The notes: generated by a model not told the origin, from the sequence alone. A DNA stretch of 25,938 nucleotides from CAZQBY01 sp964540655 (GCA_964540655.1 CAZINR010000014.1:1-25938), one strand, 5' to 3'. Counted from the stretch's first letter, positions 14,319 through 22,280 are shown. A program made the numbers and translations.

Positions 14319-15518
14319 ATGATGACATCGATTTGCATGTATTTCCAGGTGCACCAGCCTCATCGCCTCGGCAAGTACAGCTTCTTCGATGTCGGAAGCG
14401 AGAAGCCTTATTTCAGCAAGGCTCGCAACAAAGAGATATTCGAGCGGGTCGCGCGCAAGTGCTACTACCCTACGAATGATTTGATTCTCCGTCTGATAGA
14501 GCGGACGGACGGCTCGTTCAGGGCATCCTACAGCATAACCGGCACATTCATCGAGCAGTGCCTGGAGTACGACCCCGGCGTGCTTGAAAGCTTCCGCCGG
14601 CTGGTCGACACCGGATGCGTCGACTTGCTCGACGAGACGTATTACCATTCTCTCGCCTACCTCATCTCTAAAGACGAGTTCAAAGCGCAGGTCAAAGAGC
14701 ATCGGAAGGCCGTGAAAAAGCACTTCGGCTACAGGCCCACCGTGTTCCGCAACACCGAGGCAATGTACAACAACGAGCTGGCGATGAACGTCGAGGACAT
14801 GGGCTACAAGGGCATAATCGCAGAGGGGTGGGACAATCATCTTGGATGGCGCAGCGCCAACTACGTCTATCGGCCGGTCGGCTGCGAAAAGCTCAAACTC
14901 ATGATGCGCAACTACAAGCTGAGCGACGACATCTCATTCCGTTTCTCCACCCACACCTGGAAGGAGTTCCCCCTGACCGCGGACAAGTACGCCTCCTGGG
15001 TGGCCGCTAGCCAGGGCCAGATAATCAACCTGTTCATGGACTACGAGACCTTTGGAGAGCACCAGTGGGTGGAGACGGGCATCTTCAACTTCCTCGATCA
15101 TCTTCCCGGGGAGATAATGAAATATCCGCACCTTGACTTCAAGACGACCAGGGAAGTAGTGGCCAGCTATGAGCCCATGGACGTGGTGGACATACATAGT
15201 TTCTCTTCCTGGGCGGATGTTGACAGGGATCTGACAGCCTGGCTCGGCAACGAGATGCAAAGGGACGCGTTCCACAAAATCAAGGCTCTCGAGGAGAGGG
15301 TGAAGGCCGCAGCAGACAAGGAGCTGACCGAAATCTGGAGGAAGCTACAGACCTCAGACCACTTCTACTACATGTGCACGAAGTGGTTCGCGGACGGGGA
15401 CATACACAAATACTTCAACGATTATGAAACGCCGTACGACGCATTCATGAACTTCATGAACATACTGTCAGATTTCAAGCGCCGGCTGGAGGCTGCCGAG
15501 CCGGAGGCCGCCGTCTGA
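14319..15518 (+). CDS. glycoside hydrolase family 57, alpha-amylase-like
   Basis: This 399-residue GH57 protein shows the family's conserved regions: QVHQPHR near residue 10 (region 1), TVFRNTEAMYNNELA with the probable nucleophile Glu147 (region 3) and LFMDYETFGEHQW with the probable acid/base Asp241 (region 4). GH57 members hydrolyse or rearrange alpha-1,4 or alpha-1,6 glucans; the compact length and FMDYETFGEH form suggest an intracellular alpha-amylase rather than the longer branching enzymes. There is no signal peptide. It is cotranscribed with the GT4 gene and converges head-on with the GT3 synthase with zero bases between the stops. Specificity (amylase, transferase or branching) cannot be fixed by eye. 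Confidence 0.9.
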   Translation: MMTSICMYFQVHQPHRLGKYSFFDVGSEKPYFSKARNKEIFERVARKCYYPTNDLILRLIERTDGSFRASYSITGTFIEQCLEYDPGVLESFRRLVDTGCVDLLDETYYHSLAYLISKDEFKAQVKEHRKAVKKHFGYRPTVFRNTEAMYNNELAMNVEDMGYKGIIAEGWDNHLGWRSANYVYRPVGCEKLKLMMRNYKLSDDISFRFSTHTWKEFPLTADKYASWVAASQGQIINLFMDYETFGEHQWVETGIFNFLDHLPGEIMKYPHLDFKTTREVVASYEPMDVVDIHSFSSWADVDRDLTAWLGNEMQRDAFHKIKALEERVKAAADKELTEIWRKLQTSDHFYYMCTKWFADGDIHKYFNDYETPYDAFMNFMNILSDFKRRLEAAEPEAAV

Positions 15519-17342
15519 TTACTTGCCCCTTTTGCCTATCTTCTCTAGGGCCATGCCGTACGCCGTCACGTAATTATTGATGAGGTTGCCCCAGTCCGCC
15601 ACTTCGGAGAGCCTCTTCGCCTCCATCTTCTTCTGGACTCGCTGCTTGCGGGACGTGTTGAGTATGAAATGCATGTGGTCCACCAACTGCTGCACAGCCT
15701 TTTCGTCCCCAGCCGTCCTATCGAGCACTACAATCGCCGACTTGTCCTCCTTCACATAATCCTCTATGAACTTGCCGAAGCCTGCCTGGTTGGTCGTTAC
15801 CGAGGGCACGGCGAGCGCAGCAGTCTCGAGAGGGGTGTATCCCCAAGGCTCATAGTATGACGGGAATATCCCCAAGTGACAGCCCGTGACCGCGTCGTTG
15901 TAATTCAGATTGAGCAGCCCGTCGGCGGATGACAGGTATGCAGGATAGTAGATGACCTTGACCCGGTCCCCCCTCTTGTTCTCCAGCCCGTTCTCTCTAA
16001 GCTTTCTGAGTATCAAATCGTTCTGGTCCGACAGGTCGAGAGCGCACATGGGCGAATCTTTATCCTTCTTCGAGTGCATCTTGGCTATCATCTGCTTGAG
16101 GTTGTAGAGGAACGGCTTGTCGAAGATGTTTGTTTTCGTCGGCAGCTTGCCCATGCAGACGGATTCGAGGATATGCTCCCTTATCTCATCCAGGTTCTCG
16201 AACACCTCATCCTCTATCGAATCGAACAGCGCCAGGTTGTCCAGGACCTCGAGGTTGCCCCCCCTGGTCTTGGTGGGTATCCAGAGGAGGACCACTACAG
16301 TCTTCCTGGATCTCTCGTCCTTGAGCTTCTTGTTAAGCTTGCCCATCGCCTCCAGCAGAAGGTCGAATCCCTTGTTGTGGTATTCATATCTTCCCGAAGT
16401 GAAGAAGTACAGGCAGTTGCGCGTATCTATGGGATAATAAGGTGAGAAGAAAGAGAGTACGAAGTGCTTTATCCTCCTCCGATGCTCCTTGTGAAGTACG
16501 CTCAGCTCCTCCATCGAGGGATAGTCCTCAATCGACAGCCCGTTGAGCGTCAGAGCTTCCGGATATCTCCCCAGCACGTACTCGGCCTCGTCGGCCGTGA
16601 CCTTGCTTACCGTGGTGAATATGTCGGCGTTCTGCGCGCATGCTTTCTCCAGCGTGTGTATCGCCTCTATGCCGTAATCCTTGGCTCGCTTCTCGTCAAG
16701 GACCTTCTTCAGCTTGACGCCTTCCGTCACTTCGCCGATAAGGTCTTCGCCCCTTTCGGCCATCGTCCTGCCGAATGTCGTCGCGTGCGTGGTGAATACG
16801 AGCCCGGCGTCGGGCTCCTTCTTCTTCAGATGAAGCAAAGCCGCTCCGGTGAGCCATTCATGAAACTGGCAGACGGTCTTCTCGCCCTTGAACTTATCGT
16901 GCTTCAGGAGCTCTTCCAGGAGTATGCCCACCGCCTTCCCCCAGACGACCGAATAGTTGAAAAGCTCGTAGGACCTCAGCGAATCGACCTTGTAGTCGTT
17001 CCACAATTCGGCCTTTATATCATTCAGCTTGTCCCTGAGCCCTATAGGATCCACGAGTATGCAGTTCACGCGGCCCGCTTTGACCCATCTCCCGAACACG
17101 CATTTTATGCCCTTCATCTCTAGGTCCAGGAAAAGCTTTCTGAATGGGTGCTGGTCGACTTCCTCGAAGTCGATGGACACACTTTTCGGGTCGTAAGGGC
17201 CTATGGCGTAATACTCCTTGAAGCGCTTTCTCATATACGGCGCCTTTGACGCTATCACTGCGTATATGCCGCCCACTTTATGGGCTACCTCGTGGGAAAC
17301 CTCGAAGACTATAGAGTCCATTCCTCCAGAAACGTATCGCAT
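15519..17342 (-). CDS. glycogen synthase, family GT3 (eukaryote-like GYS type)
   Basis: This 607-residue protein matches the GT3 glycogen synthases of animals and fungi rather than the GT5 GlgA of bacteria. Near the N-terminus are VFEVSHEVAHKVGGIYAVIA and YYAIGPYDP. Central segments include VCQFHEWLTGAALL, FTTHATTFGR, FTTVSKVTADEAEYVLGR, LTLNGLSIEDYPSMEE and YFFTSGRYEYHNKGFDLLLE. The donor site has GIFPSYYEPWGYTPLETAAL, followed by VPSVTTNQAGFGKFIEDYV. The eukaryotic C-terminal phosphorylation tail is absent. The ATG at 17342 is given; an ATG at 17321 (MDSIVFEV), with GGAGGA pressed against it, is an alternative. Upstream lies hairpin element copy B, then the debranching gene on the same strand. 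Confidence 0.92.
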   Translation of the reverse strand: MRYVSGGMDSIVFEVSHEVAHKVGGIYAVIASKAPYMRKRFKEYYAIGPYDPKSVSIDFEEVDQHPFRKLFLDLEMKGIKCVFGRWVKAGRVNCILVDPIGLRDKLNDIKAELWNDYKVDSLRSYELFNYSVVWGKAVGILLEELLKHDKFKGEKTVCQFHEWLTGAALLHLKKKEPDAGLVFTTHATTFGRTMAERGEDLIGEVTEGVKLKKVLDEKRAKDYGIEAIHTLEKACAQNADIFTTVSKVTADEAEYVLGRYPEALTLNGLSIEDYPSMEELSVLHKEHRRRIKHFVLSFFSPYYPIDTRNCLYFFTSGRYEYHNKGFDLLLEAMGKLNKKLKDERSRKTVVVLLWIPTKTRGGNLEVLDNLALFDSIEDEVFENLDEIREHILESVCMGKLPTKTNIFDKPFLYNLKQMIAKMHSKKDKDSPMCALDLSDQNDLILRKLRENGLENKRGDRVKVIYYPAYLSSADGLLNLNYNDAVTGCHLGIFPSYYEPWGYTPLETAALAVPSVTTNQAGFGKFIEDYVKEDKSAIVVLDRTAGDEKAVQQLVDHMHFILNTSRKQRVQKKMEAKRLSEVADWGNLINNYVTAYGMALEKIGKRGK

Positions 17343-17360
17343 AATATGCTTTTCTCGGAA

Positions 17361-17407
17361 TAAAAATCAGAATTTTCCACCGGTCAATAGACCGGTGGTT
17401 TTTGACA
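17361..17407. repeat. dispersed hairpin element, copy B
   Basis: The first 24 bases (17361-17384) are identical to copy A (4815-4838). A 6-base loop, the inverted arm ACCGGTGG (17391-17398) and TTTTTGACA follow. It fills most of the 74-base gap between the debranching gene (stop 17417) and the GT3 synthase (start 17342). On the minus strand the distal end reads GATTTTTATTCC, a possible TATA region for the synthase. Here alone a terminator role would be conceivable, but copy A argues against it. Confidence 0.75.
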
Positions 17408-17416
17408 CAAGTTAGA

Positions 17417-19405
17417 CTAATCTCCTTCGCACAGGACCCTGAGCAGTTCCCCGACGCTCCAGGCTTGGTGCAGGCATCCTGACGGCCGATGCGGCTCATC
17501 TCCGTCGAAGACCTCATTGACGCATCCCACGCATGATTCCCACAGGTGTTTTTCCAGAAGCGGTTTGATGAGATTCGCTATGCCCTTTTTTGGGTATGCT
17601 CTCCGGTAAGCGTCGGCGAACGGCCCGAGCAGCCAGGGCCAGACTGTGCCCTGGTGATAAGAAAGGTCCCGCTGTATCTGGTCCCCCCTTATCTGCCCCC
17701 TGTATTTCTCGTCCTTTGCGCTCAGGGACCTTAGGCCGAACGGAGTCAATAGCTCTTCTTCGGCCCTCTTGACAACATCACTCCACCTCTTCTTTTCAAG
17801 TATGGGGAACGGCAGCGACACCGAGAAGATGGCGTTAGGCCTTATAGATGGGTCTTTATATTCCCCCTGCACGACGTCGAAGGTGTATGAGGCCTCCTTG
17901 TTCCAGAACAGCTCGTTGAAGGACTTTCTGGCGGCCGAGAGGAGCGCATCATACTCGCCCTCTTTTTCTTTGAACCTCTTGGCGAGCTTTGAACAAATCG
18001 ACAACGCATTGAACCAAAGGGCCTGTATCTCGACGGCCTTGCCGCTCCGAAGTGTCGCAGGCCCGTAAGTGGTCACGGCATCCATCCAGGTCATCGGCAG
18101 CTCCGACTCCTTTTCTATCAGACCGTCACCGTCCATGAACTCCTTATATGCGTCCACTATGCCCTTCATTCCGGGCCACAGATGCTCCCTGATGAAATCA
18201 TAATCCTTAACGCTCTCCATATATTTCCAGACCGCCCAAAAGAAAAGCAGCGAGGTGTCCAGAGAATTGAGATTTTTGCCGTCTATGAAGTTGTTGGGTA
18301 TGAGGCCTCCCTCAGCCCTTTTCAGCAGATTGACCATGACGCTCTCGGCTTTGCCCTTCCTGCCCGTGCACAGGCAGAGGCCGGGAAGGCTGACAAGGGA
18401 ATCCCTGCCCCATTCCCCGAACCATGGATAGCCGGCGATTATTGATGTCATATCCTCCTTGTCTACTATGAAATCGTCCGAGGATTCTACCAGCCTGTCA
18501 AGGGCTTCGGACTTCTTGGCCTTTGACTTCTTGTAGAAGTGCTCTTTCAGCCCTGCTCTCTTGTCTCTCGCCCCCTTGATGAAGTATTTGGGGGACTTCA
18601 AAACGCTCTTGCACTTCTTCAGGGCCTCTGAAGTCGATGTGTCGGCAGACAGGATTATGAAGAACTCGTCTTTGCCTCCGAGCTCCGCTTCCATCCTCGC
18701 CCCTATGAAGACGTCTTCAAGGCACATGTAACCCCTTTCAGACTCCTTCTTGTAGAAGAGCCCTTTGACTACCGCGTTGTCATAGGGCGGCTTCTGAAAG
18801 ACGCCCTTGGTCGCTGCAGCGCATATGGTGGGGGGATTCTCATGCGTCGGGACCATCAGCGCAACGCCGCCATTCATGTCGAAGCCGAAATGCCAGCTCT
18901 GGTCCCTCAGGACCTCGTGGTGGCTTCTGCTAGTGGTCATGATGTTGGCCGCGAATCCGGCCTTGCCTGACTCCGATTCGATTTTGTATCCCACTATGGT
19001 CGCGTTCATGCCGTGCGCCATCGACACGCTCTTCTCAAGGACGGCGCCGGGCAGCTTGTAGCGGAAGGTCGGCCCCGGGGAGAGCGAGAAGCCGTCAAGG
19101 TACAACTGACTCTCAGGCTTGGTGTCCCCCCAGTACTGGTTGCCGGAGAGCGTGTAGGTCTTGCCGTCCAGAGATATCTCCTCTTCTATCTTGGGCACAA
19201 GGAGCCTCCTATCCTCGGACGAGAATGCGGCTATCAGAAGACCGTGATATTTCCGCGTATTTATGCCTGTAATGGTTGATGACGCATAGCCGCCAAGGCC
19301 GTTCGTCACCAACCATTCTCTGTCGTCCGACCAGGACAAGCCAGAGACCTCCATTGTATAATCTACAGGACAGTCAATAAATTCTTTCGATTTTCGATTT
19401 TTCAT
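17417..19405 (-). CDS. amylo-alpha-1,6-glucosidase (glycogen debranching enzyme)
   Basis: This 662-residue protein belongs to the archaeal/bacterial glycogen-debranching family (GDE N- and C-terminal domains, (alpha/alpha)6 barrel). The N-terminal domain has WLVTNGLGGYASSTITGINT and RKYHGLLIAA, hallmark sequences of the family. The catalytic barrel contains GYPWFGEWGRDSLVSLPGL (about residue 325-343), ELPMTWMDAVT, QGTVWPWLLGPFADAYRR and GCLHQAWSVGELLRVL at the C-terminus. It removes alpha-1,6 branch residues from glycogen in the cytosol; no signal peptide is seen. It lies 74 bases upstream of the GT3 synthase on the same strand, separated by hairpin element B, so synthesis and degradation are physically linked. 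Confidence 0.95.
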   Translation of the reverse strand: MKNRKSKEFIDCPVDYTMEVSGLSWSDDREWLVTNGLGGYASSTITGINTRKYHGLLIAAFSSEDRRLLVPKIEEEISLDGKTYTLSGNQYWGDTKPESQLYLDGFSLSPGPTFRYKLPGAVLEKSVSMAHGMNATIVGYKIESESGKAGFAANIMTTSRSHHEVLRDQSWHFGFDMNGGVALMVPTHENPPTICAAATKGVFQKPPYDNAVVKGLFYKKESERGYMCLEDVFIGARMEAELGGKDEFFIILSADTSTSEALKKCKSVLKSPKYFIKGARDKRAGLKEHFYKKSKAKKSEALDRLVESSDDFIVDKEDMTSIIAGYPWFGEWGRDSLVSLPGLCLCTGRKGKAESVMVNLLKRAEGGLIPNNFIDGKNLNSLDTSLLFFWAVWKYMESVKDYDFIREHLWPGMKGIVDAYKEFMDGDGLIEKESELPMTWMDAVTTYGPATLRSGKAVEIQALWFNALSICSKLAKRFKEKEGEYDALLSAARKSFNELFWNKEASYTFDVVQGEYKDPSIRPNAIFSVSLPFPILEKKRWSDVVKRAEEELLTPFGLRSLSAKDEKYRGQIRGDQIQRDLSYHQGTVWPWLLGPFADAYRRAYPKKGIANLIKPLLEKHLWESCVGCVNEVFDGDEPHRPSGCLHQAWSVGELLRVLCEGD

Positions 19406-19468
19406 GAAAATGAAAGGGTTTTATTCGACGTCGCATTAATCTACACGCAAATCCCACAAGATTTGAAA

Positions 19469-19473
19469 GGAGG
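19469..19473 (+). promoter_or_regulatory. canonical Shine-Dalgarno of the lysine-tailed gene
   Basis: GGAGG ends 7 bases before the ATG at 19481. It is the best-placed ribosome binding site in the window and decides the start over an upstream TTG at 19463, which suggests strong translation. Confidence 0.75.
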
Positions 19474-19480
19474 AAAAAAG

Positions 19481-20020
19481 ATGATAAAGGACCCGAGCAG
19501 GTATTTCTACGTCTGCGACGGCAGCGTGCTGAAAGGCACGAGCGACTTCAAGAAAGCCTTGAAAACTATGCCCGACGAAGTCTACTACTACCACGCGGAA
19601 AGGAACGACTTCGTGAACTGGGTGGGCGGAGTGCTGAGGAACAAGAAACTGGCAGCCCAGCTGGAGGGTGCTGACCGAAAAAAGGCCCTTAGGCTTCTAG
19701 GGGCCGCTTCAAAACCCAAGGCGGCGAGCAAGAAGGCTCCCGCCGGGAAGAAGAAGCCTACGAAGAAGGCGAAAAAGCCCAAGAAGAAACCCGCCAAGAA
19801 AAAGAAGCCTTCTAAGAAGAAATCTTCGAAGAAAAAAGCCAAGAAGGTTGTCACGAAGAAAGCCCCCAAAAAGGCGAAGAAAGCCCCCAAAAAGGCGAAG
19901 AAAGCAAAGAAAAAGTCCAAGACGAAAAAGAAGTCGCAAAAGCCGAAGAAGCCGGCGAAAAAGAAACCCGCCAAGAAAAAGAAGCCCAAGAAAAAGACTT
20001 CGAAGAAAAAGAAGAAATAG
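19481..20020 (+). CDS. small DUF5752-like domain with a histone-H1-like lysine tail
   Basis: This 179-residue protein has two parts. Residues 1-74 form a folded domain (RYFYVCDGSVLKGTSDFKK, DEVYYYHAERNDFVNWVGGV, then a helix rich in Lys/Leu) resembling the uncharacterised DUF5752 domain, whose YHxxxxxNDFxNW core I recall from other archaea and bacteria. Residues 77-179 are a low-complexity tail in which about 60 of 103 residues are Lys, with Pro, Ala and Ser in KKP, KKA and SKK runs like histone H1 or bacterial H1-like proteins. Such tails bind nucleic acid or polyanions electrostatically. There is no membrane segment. A strong Shine-Dalgarno precedes it, and it diverges from the debranching gene. 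Its function is unknown. Confidence 0.82.
   Translation: MIKDPSRYFYVCDGSVLKGTSDFKKALKTMPDEVYYYHAERNDFVNWVGGVLRNKKLAAQLEGADRKKALRLLGAASKPKAASKKAPAGKKKPTKKAKKPKKKPAKKKKPSKKKSSKKKAKKVVTKKAPKKAKKAPKKAKKAKKKSKTKKKSQKPKKPAKKKPAKKKKPKKKTSKKKKK
19861..19902 (+). repeat. two perfect 21-bp tandem repeats within the lysine tail
   Basis: A 21-bp unit coding for seven residues (KAPKKAK in register) occurs twice in tandem, 19861-19881 and 19882-19902, without mismatch. Together with neighbouring degenerate runs, it suggests tail growth by slippage or unequal duplication. Confidence 0.8.
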
Positions 20021-20076
20021 TTTAAATTGCGGGAATCGCCCCGCCGCTAACGACTAGTCTGCGCGCTGGACAGCAG

Positions 20077-20085
20077 CTTTTATTC
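20077..20085 (+). promoter_or_regulatory. TATA-like box for the GalT-family gene
   Basis: CTTTTATTC is centred 27 bases before the ATG at 20108, the spacing of a leaderless archaeal transcript. Confidence 0.5.
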
Positions 20086-20107
20086 TCGCCCGAGTAAAAA
20101 TATCCCG

Positions 20108-21016
20108 ATGGCCCGAACAAGAAAGGATTTTCTGCTTGAAAGATATTCCATAATCTCCGAGGCAAGGGGCTCCCGGCCCCAGCAGTTCCACCACAAGCCC
20201 TCGGGGGAGAAGAGGGGTCAATTATGCTTCTTCTGCCCGGGCAACGAGAACACCACCCCCCCGACGATAGACCGCGTCCCAAAGAGCGGCAAGTGGGAGA
20301 TACGGGTCTTCAGGAACAAGTTCCCGGCCCTCAAGCCGCCCCAGGGCGACCATGAGATAGTGGTCGAGACGCCAAAACACAAGGGGACTATCCAGGACCT
20401 TCCGCCGGAGAAGATACTCGAGGTCTTCCGAATGCTGGAGAAGCGGAGGAAATCCCTGGGGAAGAGATACAAGCACGTCTCGATATTCAAGAACTGGGGC
20501 GAAGAGGCCGGAGCCTCTTTACCCCATTCACATACCCAGATAATCGCCAGCAGCATAGTCCCGACGCTCTTCGCAGCGGAGCAGGAGGCGGCCAGAGCCT
20601 ACAGGAAGAAGTGGCACAGGTGCGCTTGGTGCGACGAGCTGAAGAAGCTGGACAGCAAGCGCATAGCCGCAGAGACCGGGCATTCCATCGCCGTCACGGC
20701 CAATGCCCCCCGATTCCCTTACGAGCTTTGGATTATGCCCAAAGCCCATAATGGCAATTTCTCCAATCTGGACGCAGAGGAGGCTTTGGATTTCTGCGCC
20801 CTTCTGAAGAGGATGCTCTCTAAAATGGCAGACGGCATGAACAACCCCCCATACAACATGGTGATGCACTACTCAAAGAAGGCCAGGGATGACGCCTATC
20901 ACTTGCATCTGGAGATAATGCCCCGACTCTCGACACACGCGGGATACGAGCTGGGCGAGGGTGTCTACATAGTCAACGTCTCCCCGGAGACGGCAGCCAG
21001 GTTCTACCGGTCATAG
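20108..21016 (+). CDS. GalT-family (HIT-fold) hexose-1-phosphate nucleotidyltransferase
   Basis: This 302-residue protein resembles galactose-1-phosphate uridylyltransferase. Cys40 and Cys43 in CFFCPGNE, and perhaps Cys172/Cys175 in HRCAWC, fit a zinc site. The active-site H-x-H-x-Q is H140-S-H142-T-Q144 (SLPHSHTQI), with His142 the probable nucleotidylated residue. FPYELWIMPKAHNGNF and YHLHLEIMPRLS are also family segments. Relatives move UMP or AMP between sugar phosphates, nucleotide sugars and phosphate. Next to a glycogen island it may feed or recover UDP- or ADP-glucose, but this is context only. It overlaps the end of the GT2 gene on the other strand by 6 bases. Confidence 0.85.
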   Translation: MARTRKDFLLERYSIISEARGSRPQQFHHKPSGEKRGQLCFFCPGNENTTPPTIDRVPKSGKWEIRVFRNKFPALKPPQGDHEIVVETPKHKGTIQDLPPEKILEVFRMLEKRRKSLGKRYKHVSIFKNWGEEAGASLPHSHTQIIASSIVPTLFAAEQEAARAYRKKWHRCAWCDELKKLDSKRIAAETGHSIAVTANAPRFPYELWIMPKAHNGNFSNLDAEEALDFCALLKRMLSKMADGMNNPPYNMVMHYSKKARDDAYHLHLEIMPRLSTHAGYELGEGVYIVNVSPETAARFYRS

Positions 21017-22240
21017 CCACCATCCCCTGGGCGCGTTGCCCAACTCCCTCTCACTCTCTATTACGGACATCAGGCTCTCCCAGTCCCTTTGGAATCTGAA
21101 GTAATCTCTCTTGTGCTTTCTGGCCCTTCGCGGAAGGTCCCAGAAGAATTTTTTCAAATTCAGGATATTCTCTTTCGTCGAATCGAAATTCCTCAGCGCT
21201 ATCGACCTAGGCAGCAGCATCAGCGTTGTTAAGACGGCCTTTGCCCGTATGTTTCTCATGAAGATTCTCGGATAGACGGGAAGTTCCGAAGTCGGCATCC
21301 CCATGACGGACATCTTCTCCCTCTCATAGATGAACCTCGATATGTCTCCCCTGAGCCGGGACCAGTAATTCGCCAAGTAAGATTTCTTGTTTTCCGGAGG
21401 CAGGTGAATGACCCCGGCGTCCTTCCTAAGGAGCACTTTGAACTTGAAATGCTTCGCATTGATGGCGTAGTCTATGTCCTCGCCTCTGGGGACGAGCGGG
21501 TCGAAGGGGACCCTGGCGAAAGCATCTCTGGTTATCAGCATGTTCCCTCCGAAGAGCAGAACGGTCTCACCGGAATTCCCTTCACCAATGTCTCTGTAAG
21601 CCTGGTTTATGTGTTTGTTCTTGTTCCAGAAATGCTTCCAGCAGTCCGTCTTCTCGTTCAGGACATGGCTGCCTTTTTCGTTGGTGTACACTCCGCCCAC
21701 CACACCGGTTCGATCATCTTTCTCCGCTTCATCCACGAGTTTTTTCAAAACTTTCCCGTCGTTTATGACGACGTCGTCGTCCAGGAAGAAGACGGCATCG
21801 CACTCTGACAATTGAGCCAGGAACAAGGCGGCGTTCCTGACGTTCGAATACCCCTCCAGGCCTATCTCGTCCTTGACCATGGGGTACCCAAGGTCGGCCA
21901 GCTCCTTCTTTATCGCCCCCAGCCTGGTCTCGAACATCACGCTCAGGTTCATGCGGGGTCTGGATCCGTCCACGAGCCTCTTTATAAGTTCTTTGTACCG
22001 TTTTCTCTCGTGCCGAGCGGCTATGAGTATCACCGTCTTGACCTCAAGCCCCCCTGTGTCGAGCTTGTTCAGACTCCCGAGCAGGCGGGTTAGCGTCTCG
22101 TATCTGGGAATCGTGGTCGGATGGTCGTAAAGCTCATAGCTGTCGCGTATGAGCTTCTTTTTGCGGCCGAACACCCAGTAGCTGGGGACAGCAATCAAAA
22201 TCCTCCTAATCTTGGCCATTTTCCGGGCGAGCCTTTCCAC
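21011..22240 (-). CDS. glycosyltransferase family 2-like protein
   Basis: This 409-residue protein has a GT-A fold core: strand VKTVILIAARHERKRYKELI, IGLEGYSNVRNAALFLAQL, the metal-binding DxD motif at 154-156 (AVFFLDDDVVIN), then FGGNMLITRDAFARVPFDPL and RGEDIDYAINAKHFKF, which carries the ED base typical of GT2. No clear transmembrane helix is seen, so it is probably cytosolic or peripheral. The C-terminal ~100 residues are basic and helical. The acceptor is unknown; the nearest related genes are the GalT-like gene and the glycogen island. The GTG at 22240 is the longest start; an ATG at 22219 (MAKIRRILIAVPSYWVF) is equally plausible. Confidence 0.82.
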   Translation of the reverse strand: MERLARKMAKIRRILIAVPSYWVFGRKKKLIRDSYELYDHPTTIPRYETLTRLLGSLNKLDTGGLEVKTVILIAARHERKRYKELIKRLVDGSRPRMNLSVMFETRLGAIKKELADLGYPMVKDEIGLEGYSNVRNAALFLAQLSECDAVFFLDDDVVINDGKVLKKLVDEAEKDDRTGVVGGVYTNEKGSHVLNEKTDCWKHFWNKNKHINQAYRDIGEGNSGETVLLFGGNMLITRDAFARVPFDPLVPRGEDIDYAINAKHFKFKVLLRKDAGVIHLPPENKKSYLANYWSRLRGDISRFIYEREKMSVMGMPTSELPVYPRIFMRNIRAKAVLTTLMLLPRSIALRNFDSTKENILNLKKFFWDLPRRARKHKRDYFRFQRDWESLMSVIESERELGNAPRGWWL

Positions 22241-22246
22241 TATTAC

Positions 22247-22272
22247 CCGACAATCAAGATAAACTCTGTCGG
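22247..22272. promoter_or_regulatory. inverted repeat in a divergent promoter
   Basis: CCGACA (22247-22252) and TGTCGG (22267-22272) are perfect inverted 6-mers with centres 20 bases apart, i.e. on nearly the same DNA face. They lie in the 68-base region between the divergent GT2 gene and the small membrane-protein gene, which suits a dimeric regulator site. Confidence 0.35.
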
Positions 22273-22280
22273 AACTTATT

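Noticed and set aside
19588..19989. Phe/Leu-rich frame on - opposite the lysine tail
   Set aside because: Antisense of Lys codons (AAG/AAA) necessarily reads as Phe/Leu; it looks like a membrane protein only by that artefact.
20029..20044. GCGGG...CCCGC inverted repeat after the lysine-tailed gene as a hairpin terminator
   Set aside because: It has only a 5-bp stem and is not followed by a T-tract; it could easily arise by chance.
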